A stretch of 64,000 nt of DNA from Termitomyces sp. T153 (GCA_018296165.2 JACKQL020000007.1:868001-932000), one strand, 5' to 3'; counted from the stretch's first letter, positions 47,987 through 59,768 are shown. Notes: generated by a model from the sequence alone, not told the origin. Numbers and translations are program-made.

Positions 47987-48631
47987 CTATCCCACCCCCA
48001 TAGTTCAGAGTACTCCTTGAGTTGGACAAAAAAAAAGTTATGCAGCAAATAGCCACATTGAATGTCCAAGAGTTGAGACCCAGACAACAGTATGACTACT
48101 TACCTATTTCCAACTTGATTCAAGTTCAGAAACAGTATTGTAGTTGTCTCCCATCATGGACAATGGTCAAGTCAATGTTATGCCTGCCAATTTAATGGCA
48201 AGGTAGAGTCTGAAATTTCCTTCATCCATCAGAGTCACACCCTCATAATTAGTGACCTCACCTTCAATGCAGTTTGTCCCCCATAGAGTGCTGCCATATC
48301 CAATGCCTGTGTGACTATGAAGAGCATGTCTAGGCAGCTATATGGAGGGTCACTGAGGAGCAGTACAAGTCCTATGGAGAGGTGGCTCAAGCTCAAGGTG
48401 AGTAACAAAATTCATCTTACCGAGATAAAAGAGCTTACTTTGCAAAACTCCAGGTGAACTACAAAACCAGTGACATGTATAAGGATGGGGCTTTGATTAT
48501 TATATTCAATGTATTTTCCATGTTCTACTCATAATATTCTCTGGGTGGAGTTTAAAAAGGGCATTTGACTAAGTGTGACTAGATTGTGATATCCAACTCA
48601 AGGAGTACTCCAAACTACAGGGGTGGGATAG
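47987..48631. mobile_element. MITE-like element with inverted ends and TA duplication
   Basis: 645 bp. Ends CTATCCCACCCC.../...GGGGTGGGATAG with TA on both sides; the terminal inverted repeats extend about 44 bp (through GAGTACTCCTTGAGTTGGA on the left and its complement on the right). No transposase frame. TA duplication and size suit a Tc1/mariner-mobilised MITE, but a different superfamily from the CAGTGG element. Confidence 0.75.
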
Positions 48632-48749
48632 TAACTGCCTAGTGTCCTTCTAAAAGTTGAAAAATATCTCTGATATGACCAAAAATGGACTCTCTAGAGA
48701 ACAGGGTCAGGGTTTATCCCCTACTGTCAGTGACTCAGATATGAAATGT

Positions 48750-48945
48750 GACTTAGATATGAAATGGCATAGATAAAGGCCACATACTTATCACAATTCT
48801 CCTCCAATTCTTCTATAGATTATTTTCAGCAATGCCAGACATGTCATACATAGATTCCTCAGCTCAGATCCTATATATGTGAAGCCAAAAGAAGTAGCAA
48901 AAATCAAACTTGTGAGGATGGTCAAATTTTTGCTGCTTCATCTAC
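48750..48945 (+). repeat. Dispersed repeat copy 2, same as 14,060-14,236
   Basis: Same-orientation partner of the repeat at the left edge of the island; CpGs of the left copy appear here as TpG or CpA. Lies about 0.9 kb upstream of the Helitron frame. Confidence 0.6.
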
Positions 48946-49875
48946 TTTCATCTGTGTATTGTCAGCATGTTAAAGGTCTAATTTTTCTCAAGTTTGTCAT
49001 GTAACTGAAATTACATAATTTCTACCAATATAGCTTAATTTTAACATCTATAATGTGTATAAAAGGGAGAAAGCAAGCTTCAAATGACAGAGAGATGAAT
49101 TGGCATGACAAATATTCAAACTCAGCTCATTCACAGACTATGACTGTGGGAGTCCTAAAGATTGGCAGGGTCACATACCCATCACATTTCATCTCATATT
49201 TAAAATGACCCTTCCATTGGGATGTCTCTGGCATCCTTCCTCAAATAAAGAAAAATCCAAAACTTGGCACACTCATACTTTGTATATCAGAGATGTAAAT
49301 TTTCTGTTATCTATAATATATGTGAAACAGACATGGGAATGTGGCTGCACCTATCAACAACTTTTCTGCTGACTAAAATTTGTCAGCACTAACAAATGCT
49401 GACAAATTTAAACCCTTTTATGGTAATACAATCAGATAAATTTTTTACTAAAATAAATGCAGTAGACAACTTTAATAAATGTATACTATCTTTTGACTAT
49501 GTGTGAAAGGTGCCAGATAGTCTGCAGAGATGAAAAAGGCCAAATGTGATTTAGTAGACACTGTTTTTCATGCCTTGCATGTTTTTTGATACAACATGAC
49601 CAAACAATGGGCATTTCTAAAATTGTGGAAAGGAGGCCACATGACAAAGTATGTTTGGTCACATCTATTGATTGATTGATGTTCACTAACAAGCTTATTA
49701 GTAAATCCTTTACCACATTGAGCTATTGATATATTGAACATCTCATCATGCAAGTTAATTTTAATGGTTTTTGACTGTTAAAATGCTTAACAATAGATGT
49801 TTCAGGCAACCACCTACTACTCCTAAAAGCCAAAGGCAACAAGCTAGGAATCAAAGGAGACTTGAATAGTTACAA

Positions 49876-52800
49876 ATGACAGATCCTAACAATTGTCGAG
49901 CAAATAGAAACAATAAATCTTTGGAACAGATCAATACTGTGGTTGTCCCACCACTTCAATTGGGGCCTGGGGGTATCAATCAATCTATGGGAACTGGGGG
50001 TTTGAGACCTATAGCCACTGCTTCTAGCTCTTTGGGAAGACCTATTAGGCAGGCAGCTGCTGCTAATAATCCATTTTTTATGGTCATTCCAAAAACTGTT
50101 TTGCCTGAAGAGTGGGATGCTCCTTTGCAGAATCCCATTCCTAGAGTGGTGCCACCTCTACCTGCTGCTATACAGAGAAGAGGCAATAGAGTCAATCAGT
50201 CTGCTCTTGCTCAAGCTGCTATGGTCATTCCAGAAACAGTTTTGCCAGAAGGTTGGGATGCTCCTTTGCACAATCTCTTACCTAGAATGGTGCCACCTTT
50301 GCCTGCTCCTGTACATAGAAGGGTCAGAAATAGTCCCTTACCAGAGCTTATAATAGTACCAGCTCCACTTGCTCTCTAAGCACTGTTAGAAGAGCAACAA
50401 AGGCTGAGACAAAGGCAACAAGAGCAGGCACTGACAATCTTGCAAGAGCAACAAAGACTAAGGCATATTGCTATGGCTACAGAGCAGGAGAGGCAACAAG
50501 AAGAGGTACTAGCAGCATTGCAAGAGCAACAAAGGCTGATACAAGATTAGGAGAGGCAACAGGCATTGGCTATTCTGAGCCAAGAAAGGTTGAGGGAGGA
50601 AGAAGAGGTCAGTCAAGGAAATTTTGAATATGTCACTGGGACTAACAAAGTCTAACAGCATATTGATCTGAATCCTGAACATAGGCCTTTAAATGCAGTT
50701 ATGGCTCAAAGGATTTTTCAAGGCTGGGAACAGCAACATGAAGCTGATCTGGAAGAGGATTTCGATGATTTAGGTCCTCAGAATGATATACCTTCTGAGG
50801 ATGACTTGAAATATGTTGATTCTGTTCAACAGAGACCTGCAGAGCAATTGGATCCTCCCCTTGATGTGCCATTGGGTCCTCAGGATGACATATCTTCTAA
50901 TGATGACTTGGAATATGTTGATCCTGTTCAACAGAGACCTGCACAGCAGATAGATCCTCCCCTTGATGTGCCATTGGGTCTTTATGATGACATACCTTCT
51001 GATAATGACTTGAAATATGTTGATCCTGTTCAACAGAGACCTGCAGAGCAATTGGATCCTCTCCTTGATGTGCCATTAGGTCCTCAGGATGACATCCCTT
51101 CTGATGATGACTTGGATTATGTTGATCCTGTTCAACAGAGACCTGCAGAAGACTTGGACCCTGCTCCACCCAACCATCCAGCAGGACTACAAAATCCTGC
51201 TGAACAGCCTCCCCTTGAGCTTCTTATTCCACCAGAGCTTGGCCCTATTCAGCCTATTTGAAGAGGAAGGCAACCTTACTTGATTGAATATCCTCCACAC
51301 TATCTTGGTCCTATGACTGTCATATGTCCACACTGCCAAGCTCTTCATTTTGATGCTGAAAAGCTCACCAAGTCTACTATTTATAATCCAAAATTTGGCA
51401 TGTGCTGCCTACAAGGCCAAGTGAATTTGCCCAGGCTTCAAGATGCTCCAGCAGATTTACTGAACTTGCTCCATGGGCATCATCCTCTCTCTAACACCTT
51501 TAAAACATCTATCTGTCAATACAATGCAGCCTTTGCATTCACATCTCTGGGAGTCAAAATTGATCATGCCATTACCAATGCTCCTGAACCATACAGCTTT
51601 AGGATCAATGGAGAACTACATCATTTGACAGGTTCCTTGCTTCCTATTGAAGGCAATCTGCCTGTATATGCACAGCTCTACTTCTATGATCACAATCAGC
51701 AATTGGCTTTTCATCAACAGAACAATCCTAGGCTTGATCCTCAGATAATGGCCTCTTTGCAGGATATGCTTGCTAGAATCAATGCCTTCATTGGCTTATA
51801 CAAGCAGGCTAGGCAGATTATGGGAGAAGTTCCAAAAGGCCAACCACAAAGGCTTTCTGTCAAGCTTACAGCTGATTTTGAAGATCCTCAATGCTATAAT
51901 GACCCTAATGAATAGGAGGGAGTTGCAGCTGTAATTCCAGAAGATGGCTCAGAAGAGTGATCAAATGATCATGATATAGTCTTACACTTGCATGGAGGTA
52001 AATTAAAGCAGATCAGTCACTTGCATCCATATTACACTTCATTGCATTATACCATCATCTTTCCCACTGGACAGCCTGGATTTCATACTGACATTTGCTC
52101 TCATTTTGGACCATAGAATCAACAAAGATCAGCAAAGGTCACCCAAACAGCATATTATGCATATAGGCTACAGCAAAGAACTTTGGAATTCAATGCACCA
52201 TTACTCTGGAGTGGGAGGTTATTTCAACAATATGTTGTAAATGCATGGGCTTCCACTGAACAAAACAAGTTGAATTGGATTTGACACAATTAGAAAAGGA
52301 TCAGAGCTGAAGTTTATCAAGGAGTAGTGGATGCTGCTGCTGGAGATGAACAAGTCACCCCACAAAGCTAACATGTTATCCTCCTATCCTTACATACTGG
52401 AAGTGATTGACAGATGCAGCAATTATTCCAGGACTCTATGGCTATTTGCAGGAATTTTGGAAAACCTGATCTCTTCTTAACTATGACTGCCAATCCAAAG
52501 TGGTCAGAAATTGAAGAATCTCTCTTGAAGGAACTTGCAGTCAATGGCAAAAGGCAAACAGCTGCTGATTGACCTGATATTGTTGCTAGAGTATTTGAAC
52601 TCAAGAAGAATGCTGTGGTGAAGGAGATCAAGGAAGGTCTCTTTGGCAGCTGTGTGGCTTATGTTCATACCATTGAATTCCAAAAGAGAGGACTTCCACA
52701 TATGCACATCTTGATCTTTTTCCATCACTATTATAGGATCAAGGATGCACCTGATGTGGATTCCATTGTCTCTGCCCAAATTCCAGATCCAGTTGCTCAG

Positions 52801-55560
52801 CCTAAATTGTATCAGGTATAGCTTTGTTTGAATCCTGAATTCAGTTACTTATCTTTGTTGTCAGGTTGTTACTACCAATATGGTCCATGGTCCATGTGGA
52901 GCTGCCAAACCCAATGCTAAGTGCATGATAGATGGCAAATATTCCAAGAAATATCCAAAGGAATTCTAAGAAGCTACTTAGTATGGAGATAATGGCCATC
53001 CCCAATATGCCAGACCTGACAATGGATGCTGCTTTGAAAAGAATGGTCATCATTATGACAATCAAGATGTTGTTCCATACAACCCTTATCTCTTAGCCAA
53101 GTACAAATGTCACATCAATGTGGAGGTCTATGCTTCAGTGGAAGCCATCAAGTACATTCACAAGTACATCTACAAAAGCCATGATAGGACAACTTTGGAG
53201 ATTGCTGGAGAGCAGATGGACTAGAGGGATGAAATTAAGGAACACTTGAAGGCCAGATACATCTCTGCACCTGAGGCTTGCTGGCACATCTTTGAATTCA
53301 ACATGCATGGAGAACATCCTCCTGTATATCAATTACCTGTGCATTTGGAGGGCCAACATGAAGTCTACTTTCAAAATGATGACCCTTTGGAGATGGTAGC
53401 TGCCAGGCCTAATGCAAGCAAGACTGCACTTACTGCTTGGTTTCAAGCCAATACCAGATTCCCTAATAACAACACCACTTATCAGAGCTTTCCAACCAAG
53501 TTTGTCTATGAAGCTTCCAAAAGGACCTGAAAGGAGAGGCAGAGAGGAACAGCTATTGGGAGGATGTACTTTGCTTCACCTCAACAGGGAAAAAGGTTCT
53601 ACTTTAGGATGCTCCTGACAGTTGTGACCAATGCAACATTATGGGCTGATCTCAGGACAGTCAATGGCCACACCTATCATACTTACAAGGAGGCATGCAA
53701 GGCCCTTGGTCTTCTAGAAGATGATGCAGAATGGAGGCAGTGTCTTGCTGAAGCTGCTTCAATCCAATCAGGATCAGCTCTCAGACAGCTCTTTTACACT
53801 ATTCTATTTCACTATGCTCCTACCACTCCAGAAACTCTATAGGACAAATTCAGGCACTCCATTTGTGATGATCTTTGACACAGATTGGAGAATATCTGGC
53901 AGTACAGGGACAGAGTCTTTACTGATGAAGATGTTTATGACTATGGCCTTCATCTGATCAATGACAACCTGAAGAATTTTGGCAAGACTCTTCAAGACTT
54001 TCCAAACATGCCAGAACTCCAACAAGTTTGGAATGTGATTCTAAGCAAGTTGGACATTGTATGAATAATTGACATTGATACTGATCAAACAATTTCAGGA
54101 AATAGGCTTTTGCAAGAAGAAACAGATTATGATGTTGAAGAGTTGAAGAGAAGGGTGGATGAAAACAAGGCCAGGTTTAATGGTAAACAACTGGGGGCCT
54201 TCAATAAAGTTATGGACTCTGTGGATAACAACTTGGGCAAGATGATATTCATTCATAGTGCAGGTAGATGTGGCAAAACATTTGTCTGCAACACTTTGGC
54301 TTCTGCCATTTGGTCCAATGGAGATGTGGCATTATGTGTAGCATCATCTGGGATTGCTGCCTTATTGCTAGAGGGTGGCAGAACTGCACATTCAAGGTTC
54401 AAAATCCCCATTCCTGCTCTGGATACATCCATTGCCAATATCAAGAGAGGAACTCAGTTGTCTCAACTCCTACTCTGAACCAAAGTTGTCATCTGGGATA
54501 AAGTCCCAATGCAACACAAAAATGCCATTGACTCTGTGGATTGAGGGTTCAGAGACATCCTGGAGAAGGATGTTCCTTTTGGTGGAGTGACTGTGGTGTT
54601 TGGAGAAGATTTTAGACAAACTCTCCCAGTTATCCAACAAGGACTTAGACAGCAGATGATTGCTGCTTCACTCAAAAGGGGAAGACTTTGGGATCAGATT
54701 CAAGTTCACTACTTGGTTCAAAACATGAGATTGGATCAGACTCCTGATAACATTGCTCATGCAGCTTGGTTATTGGATGTTGGTGCTGGAAAAAAGCTTG
54801 GGCCTGGAGAAACAGTATAACTTCTAGAAACCATGATCTGTGATGACAATTCTGTCACTGGATTGATCTCTTCCACTTATCCTCATATTGATCACCATCA
54901 AGATAATCAGTATTATCAGGACCATACCATCCTTTCTGGCAAGAACTCTGATGTAGAGGATATCAACTCTGAAGTTCTGCAGAAATGTTTAGGAGAAGAG
55001 AAAATCTTGCAGAGTGCAGACTCTATTATATCTGATGATGGGAATCCTAATGGCCTTGAATTGTATCCAATGGAATACCTCGACTCTCTCAGAGCCAGCA
55101 GTTTGCCTTTGGCTAAATTGGCTTTGAAGATTGGTGTTCCTATCATGCTGCTCAGGAATCTGAATACAACCAAAGAACTATGCAATGAGACAAGAATGAT
55201 TGTCACCCACATCAGCACCAGAGTTCTCAGGCATAGGATCATCAGTAGAGATGCTAAGTTTGCAGGATCAATTATTTTGATTCCAAGAATCAACATGGAT
55301 GTCTCTGAAGAAGACTTGCCAATTCCATTGCACAGAAGACAATTTCCAGTTTGATTGGCCTTTGCTATGACAATCAACAGGTCTCAAGGTCAATCAGTCA
55401 AGCATGTTGGATTGGACCTTTGATCAGGAGTTTTTTCACATGGCCAACTTTATGTTGCACTCTCTCAGTGCACATCAGGAGATTGTATCAAAGTCATCTT
55501 GGACCCAGAAAACACATCAAGAAAGACTGCAAATATTGTCTATCAGGAAATCCTGAATGG
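49876..55560 (+). pseudogene. Helitron Rep/helicase polyprotein remnant
   Basis: Order seen: N-terminal Pro-rich part with two repeats of a 40-codon unit (VIPETVLPEGWDAPL; 49,876-50,378); Gln/Glu-rich coiled coil (50,380-50,640); acidic tandem repeats (50,780-51,150); Cys-containing and Helitron N-like domain (51,280-51,915: CPHCQALHF, YNAAFAFTSLGVK); Rep HUH region (52,620-53,250) with the two-His motif in GLPHMHILIF and the tyrosine motif EAIKYIHKYIYK; PIF1-like helicase (54,110-55,560) with a degenerate P-loop (SAGRCGKTF), [11 protein letters not shown] and the late motif AMTINRSQGQS. Several TAA/TAG/TGA stops and at least one frameshift; inactive. Confidence 0.85.
50780..51150 (+). repeat. 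Four in-frame tandem repeats of about 90-96 bp in the Helitron gene
   Basis: Each unit encodes an acidic segment with DIPSDDDLEYVDPVQQRP followed by AEQLDPPLDVPLG. Units differ by a few substitutions and stay in frame. They lie in the linker before the Helitron N-like domain. Confidence 0.8.
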
Positions 55561-55870
55561 TTTACAAATGTAAGTGTGAGTTTTGTTGGACTCAAGCAAC
55601 AAATTGCTAACTTCTATGAATTTCAGCACCTAATGTCTATAGCTGGACCATGTAGTATAGATATTCTTGATGGTTTACAAATGTAAGTGTGACAGTTTAA
55701 ATAATTGGTTGGTTAGTACTAACTTTTATAATTTTCAGCATCTCTAATATATACCAGTGGACATTGTAGTATTTTGTTAATAATGTAATATAGATACATG
55801 ATTGGTTCATACATGAAATCTCAGTGTATTGAATTGTAAGAGAAAAGCAACACTTGGTCAACAAAATACA

Positions 55871-56382
55871 AAGACCTAACTGAATGAAGTGAGGTTGGGT
55901 CTGGGACTTAGCATTGAGTTTGAAATACAAGGACCTAACTGAACAAAGTGAGGTTGGGTCTGGGATGAAGCATTGAGTAGAATATTGAGAACCTAACTGA
56001 ACAAAGTGAGGTTGGGTGGGGATGAAGCATTGAGTTAGAAATACAAGAACCTAACCAAACAAAGTGAGGTTGGGTCTGGGATGAAGCATTGAGTTAGAAA
56101 TACAAGGACCTAATTGAACAAAGTGAGGTTGGGTCTGGGATGAAGCACTGAGTTAGAAATACAAAGACCTAACCAAACAAAGTAAGGTTGGGTCTGGGAT
56201 AAAGCACTGAGTTAGAAATACAAAGACCTAACTGAACAAAGTGAGGTTGGGTCTGGGATGAAGCATTGAGTAGAATATTGAGGACCTAACCAAACAAAGT
56301 GAGGTTGGGTCTGGGATGAAGCATTGAGTAGAATATCAAGGACCTGACTGAATGAAGTGAGGTTGGGTCTGGGATGAAGCAA
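55871..56382 (+). repeat. Minisatellite, about nine copies of a 58-60 bp unit
   Basis: Unit core GACCTAACTGAACAAAGTGA followed by GGTTGGGTCTGGGATGAAGC and an AT-rich linker (ATTGAGTTAGAAATACAAG). Two further copies precede the second hairpin at 58,140-58,247, and single decayed copies occur at about 57,830 and 58,105. The last unit runs directly into the hairpin. Confidence 0.85.
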
Positions 56383-56420
56383 GAGCTACAGGCCCATGCC
56401 GAAGGCACAGAGCATAGCTC
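56383..56420 (+). other. Helitron-type terminal hairpin, copy 1 (decayed)
   Basis: GAGCTACAGGCCCATGCC, GAA loop, then the imperfect complement ending TAGCTC, followed by GTCTGT instead of GTCTAA. CpG losses weaken the stem. Confidence 0.7.
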
Positions 56421-58140
56421 GTCTGTATAATATGTGACAACTCCTGGGAAAGTGGCTGTGCCTATGCAACAACTTTTCTGCTTAGTAAGGCTGACCAAGA
56501 ACCTTCCTTTTTGGGTAACTTGGCTGTTTTTTACACTTGGAACAGGTTTTTTCTCAAAAAAAAACACAGTAGACAACTTTGATACATGTATACCATCATT
56601 TGAGTATGTATGAAAGGTGATATTTCAGGCAATATTTAACTATTTTCAGCCTTACTTATGTGAAATGTACTGTCTTTGAATGCACCTCCTCAAGGAACAC
56701 TTCTAGCTGTTTTTTGGGAAAGTGTCATGTCCCATGCATGCATTTCTTATCAAAAAAAGTTCAGAACAATGAATTTATGATCAAAAATGATCAAAAATAG
56801 CCAAAGAAGTGGTATAAGATATTTCTTTGACTCTTAAAAGCTTCTACTTATTTTTAGAAAGGAGAATGATTGCCCTGTGTATATCCCTAGGCAACCTATG
56901 GTTCCTGAAGAACTTTGAGAGGTTTATGACATATACTATGTTTTGACTATAAATCTGGCTTGAGTCTGATTGCTGATCACCTCTGACTTGGAAGTGTATT
57001 CTGTGATGTTAGGTGGTACCAACATTGAATTGTAAAATCAAACAAAGTGAGGCTATACTTGGACTGGAGTGCTGCTAGCTGTATGTTGGCTTTCTGATTC
57101 CAAGGCATATGGTTCAGACTTGAAAGTATGAATTCTTATAGTTTTACAGTAATCAGTTTCTATACCTTAGAGTCAACTTACTCCTGATCATCTCCAACTT
57201 TTTCTGCTCTCAATAAATATTTGACTACATTATGACAGCCTCTGAGAAAAGAATGGTGGGTATAATTTATTATGCTACTATTGGTGAAGAGAGCATTGAA
57301 GATTGCTTTGAGATGGAAAAAGCTTCAGAAGGCAGTATTCATAGTCAATAGTCTTCTGTTAAGGGACTGAAATAGGAGGTTTTTTGCTCAGTACTATGAC
57401 ATATATCTATGTTTGAATAGACTGGATTGCTACTAGCTGTAAGCTACATCCTGTTTCTGAGGATCCACAGGGTTTTTGATTTAAAGATGTATGGTTTGTG
57501 ATTAGATGATTGTATAGTCAGATATATCAAGTTGAAGACAACAGATGAGTGATGTCAAAGGTCTGATTGCTAAGTATTAGTACCACTTAGTAATACCATA
57601 AATGAGATTGTAGATATCTCATTACTCAAACTGCTTTCCCTAATTTGTTTCTCTTTAGTATATTTTGGTGTCCAAAAATTGTCCAACATGCTCTTCAAAG
57701 TGCATGAATAATAAGGGGATAGAAGGTGGAGGAGACTTTGATTGATCAATAATTCTAAATGTTCAAGTATATTAAAGATGATCTATCAATAATAATCACT
57801 TGCAAGAGTTGGAATATTGAAAATCTAACCAAGCAAAGTGAGGTTTGGTCTGGATTTCAGCATTATGTTAAAAATAATGGAATACTTATAAAGGAAGGTT
57901 CATTTAACTGAGTGAAATATAATTGAAATCATAGTAAAGACTTATGTTTACTGACATTGACAATGACAGGACTATCAACACATTGATTTAAAAAAGAAAG
58001 ATGAAAGTCAGGATAGTGAAAGAGATGAGTGGGAAAGCTCCATTAATATGACAATCTTGATTACTTTATTGAGGAACTCTTATCAATAACATGAAAGACA
58101 AACTGAGGTTGAGTTTGGATCTCAGCATTGAGTTGATGAA
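56421..58140. other. Helitron non-coding 3' region
   Basis: AT-rich, no genes. Present inverted at about 39,870-42,902, and its first 200 bp also occur in direct orientation at 49,315-49,520. Since it lies between two terminal hairpins, it may be a second, nested non-autonomous copy. Confidence 0.55.
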
Positions 58141-58247
58141 AAACAAAGACCTAACCGAACATAGTGAGGTTGAGTCTGGGACTAAGCATTGAGTAGAATA
58201 TCGAGGACCTAACCAAACGAAGTGAGGTTGGGTCTGGGATGAAGCAA

Positions 58248-58291
58248 GAGCTACAGGCCCGTGCCGAAGGCACGGACCGTAGCTCGTCTAA
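58248..58291 (+). other. Helitron 3' terminus: hairpin and CTAA, right edge of the island
   Basis: Stem GAGCTACAGGCCCGTGCC / GGCACGGACCGTAGCTC with GAA loop (about 16 paired positions), then GTCTAA. CpGs intact, unlike copy 1. Confidence 0.75.
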
Positions 58292-58444
58292 GGATACTGA
58301 TGGAAGCCAAAGTCATCCGAAATCTCGGTTACCGGCCATTTCCGAAAGTCACATGTTTGCTTTCGCCACTGCTGTGTGATTTCGTTAGACTACGTAAGTG
58401 AGAAGAGAGAGTCGCGAGTTCAATAGTACTCGCCACGGTACATA
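58292..58444 (+). promoter_or_regulatory. 5' flank of PKR1
   Basis: 153 bp of CpG-containing host sequence between the Helitron end and the PKR1 ATG. No clear TATA box. Presumably once joined to the 5' flank of RPC34. Confidence 0.45.
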
Positions 58445-58793
58445 ATGACCTCTTCTTCCAACCATGATGCTTTCTCAGTACTTGCAAGCATCTTCGAGTC
58501 CCGGTCCTCTTTGCACCCTACTTTTCTGACTGTCCTCGATGGTACTTTTATCCTCTTGTTTCTCGTTTTCATTGTACTGGCGTTTCTAACGTCTGGCAAC
58601 ATACACCTCTTTGTGTTGATGGGCATAGAATTGGCCCTCTGGGCTAGCGTCAAGTGGTACGTGACAGTGAATACAAGATATGCATAATTTTTTACAGATA
58701 TACAACAGGGTTGTGAAGCAACTCCAAAGCGTAACAATACCCGAGCAGCAGTTGCAGGAAGACAGAGGACAGGAAACAAAGAAGAGTTTATAA
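58445..58793 (+). CDS. PKR1: Pkr1-like ER protein (V-ATPase assembly)
   Basis: Two exons, 58445-58660 and 58698-58793, 103 aa. The family block FSVLASIFESRSSLHPTFL is followed by two hydrophobic helices (about residues 28-48 and 52-70) joined by TSGNIHLFVL, ending ALWASVKWY; this is the Pkr1 layout (short cytosolic N-terminus, two helices, polar tail). In yeast Pkr1 helps assemble the V-ATPase Vo sector in the ER. Exon 2 encodes a Gln/Glu-rich tail. A donor 5 nt upstream would create an immediate stop, so the GTGACA donor at 58661 was chosen. Stop is 7 bp from the PSF3 stop on the other strand. Confidence 0.82.
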
Positions 58794-58800
58794 AGTCATG

Positions 58801-59683
58801 TCATCGTCGTGGCCGATCGTTCTCCTCATACCACTTTTTCGTCCTTTTCGCACTCTCCTGAGCCAATGAAAACACTGCATAACATAACTGTGAAATCGCG
58901 TTCGTGTACCATATTGAGGACTTACGTTCACGCTCTGCTGCGTCCAATCCCTCCCTGAACATTTGTGCTATATCTCCTGAGGATCCACTAGTTCCCACCG
59001 GTCCAAGTGCTGCAAAATGTTGAGCTTGATCGATTACTTCGATGAGACGTGCACGGAATGTCTTGAGGGTTTGACGCTTAAGCAATGAGTAAAGGTGTAA
59101 ACTGAAGAAGCCAACCTTGATAAGCATTTCCGAGAACTCGTTGGCTTGCTCTTCGGCCAGTCTGACCGGGCATTAGATGTTATATGGTAGCTCCAGTATC
59201 TTGACGCACATATCGCTGATAGTTTTACCGAACCCATACCATAATCCACCAGCTCCAACAAGACCTGCAAGACGTACACTCCGCGCTTCAGCTTTCAATG
59301 CGTTACGTACTCTTGGGCCAAAGGCGGTCGGAATATTGAAGTCCGCCCAGTCACTGACAACGTGAATCGAGACTAAGGTAGTAACATAGGATGAACATAC
59401 GAATAAATGAGAACATAAGCTAGCCAGATAGGGATCTGTATCTTAGACAAAGCCGCTATCTAGAGCGATTATTAAGATGATATTCGAGTGTGTGTAAAAG
59501 CCAGGACTTGCATCGCGGTCCGAACCACCGCCCAGATGACCGAGATTAGGAAGGTCTTGCTTGAACACACATTGAATTCTCTAGTTCAACGGTGAGTGAA
59601 TTCTGCGATGATGGAAAGACGATCGCGACGATTACCTGATTGCCTCCAAGAATTGAGTCGATGGAGAAGTAATCTTGATCCAT
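58801..59683 (-). CDS. PSF3: GINS complex subunit Psf3
   Basis: Part of the CMG replicative helicase (Sld5-Psf1-Psf2-Psf3). Seven exons on the minus strand: 59683-59636, 59580-59512, 59459-59401, 59353-59210, 59161-59116, 59061-58926, 58874-58801; 191 aa (yeast 194). Motifs: MDQDYFSIDSILGGNQ, FKQDLPNLGHLGGGSDRD, ALSKIQIPIWLAYVLIYSD, FGPRVRNALKAEARSVRL, GLWYGFG, TFRARLIEVIDQAQHFAAL, MFREGLDAAERE and SLAQESAKRTKKWYEEN. Intron 59511-59460 has donor GCAAGT (GC-AG). Its promoter, shared with the next gene, contains ACGCGT. Confidence 0.95.
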
Positions 59684-59768
59684 GCAACCTGTGGCCAAGT
59701 CGCGTCGACGCGTTTTTCGGATATTTCCTGCGGAGTTCCCACGTGCACGAGCCGAACTTCCTACTACC
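59684..59768. promoter_or_regulatory. 85-bp divergent promoter PSF3 / small mitochondrial-type gene
   Basis: Contains ACGCGT at 59,708-59,713 (MluI cell-cycle box core, typical of G1/S replication genes in yeasts) and CACGTG at 59,740-59,745. Function here is inference. Confidence 0.5.

Larger units (their letters stand above)
48750..58291 (+). mobile_element. Helitron, decayed; 5' limit uncertain
   Basis: Plus-strand Rep and PIF1-helicase coding remnants, a non-coding 3' part with minisatellite, and a 3' terminal hairpin (58,248-58,285) followed by CTAA at 58,288-58,291, matching the CTRR end rule for Helitrons. Host-like CpG-containing sequence starts directly after. TATAAAAGG at 49,058-49,066 could be its promoter. 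The 5' TC end could not be located. Confidence 0.75.

Noticed and set aside
50770..51169. Two antisense frames of about 90 codons with internal repeats
   Set aside because: Shadows of the in-frame tandem repeats of the Helitron gene on the plus strand.
55871..56382. CRISPR-like array
   Set aside because: Units are contiguous 58-60 bp tandem copies without unique spacers, in a eukaryotic Helitron; a minisatellite.
14060..58291. RIP (repeat-induced point mutation) as the cause of decay
   Set aside because: The clearest site pairs in the copia LTRs are reciprocal changes at CpG, which points to methylcytosine deamination; some stops do look like CAA/CAG to TAA/TAG, so RIP is not excluded but is not supported as the main cause.
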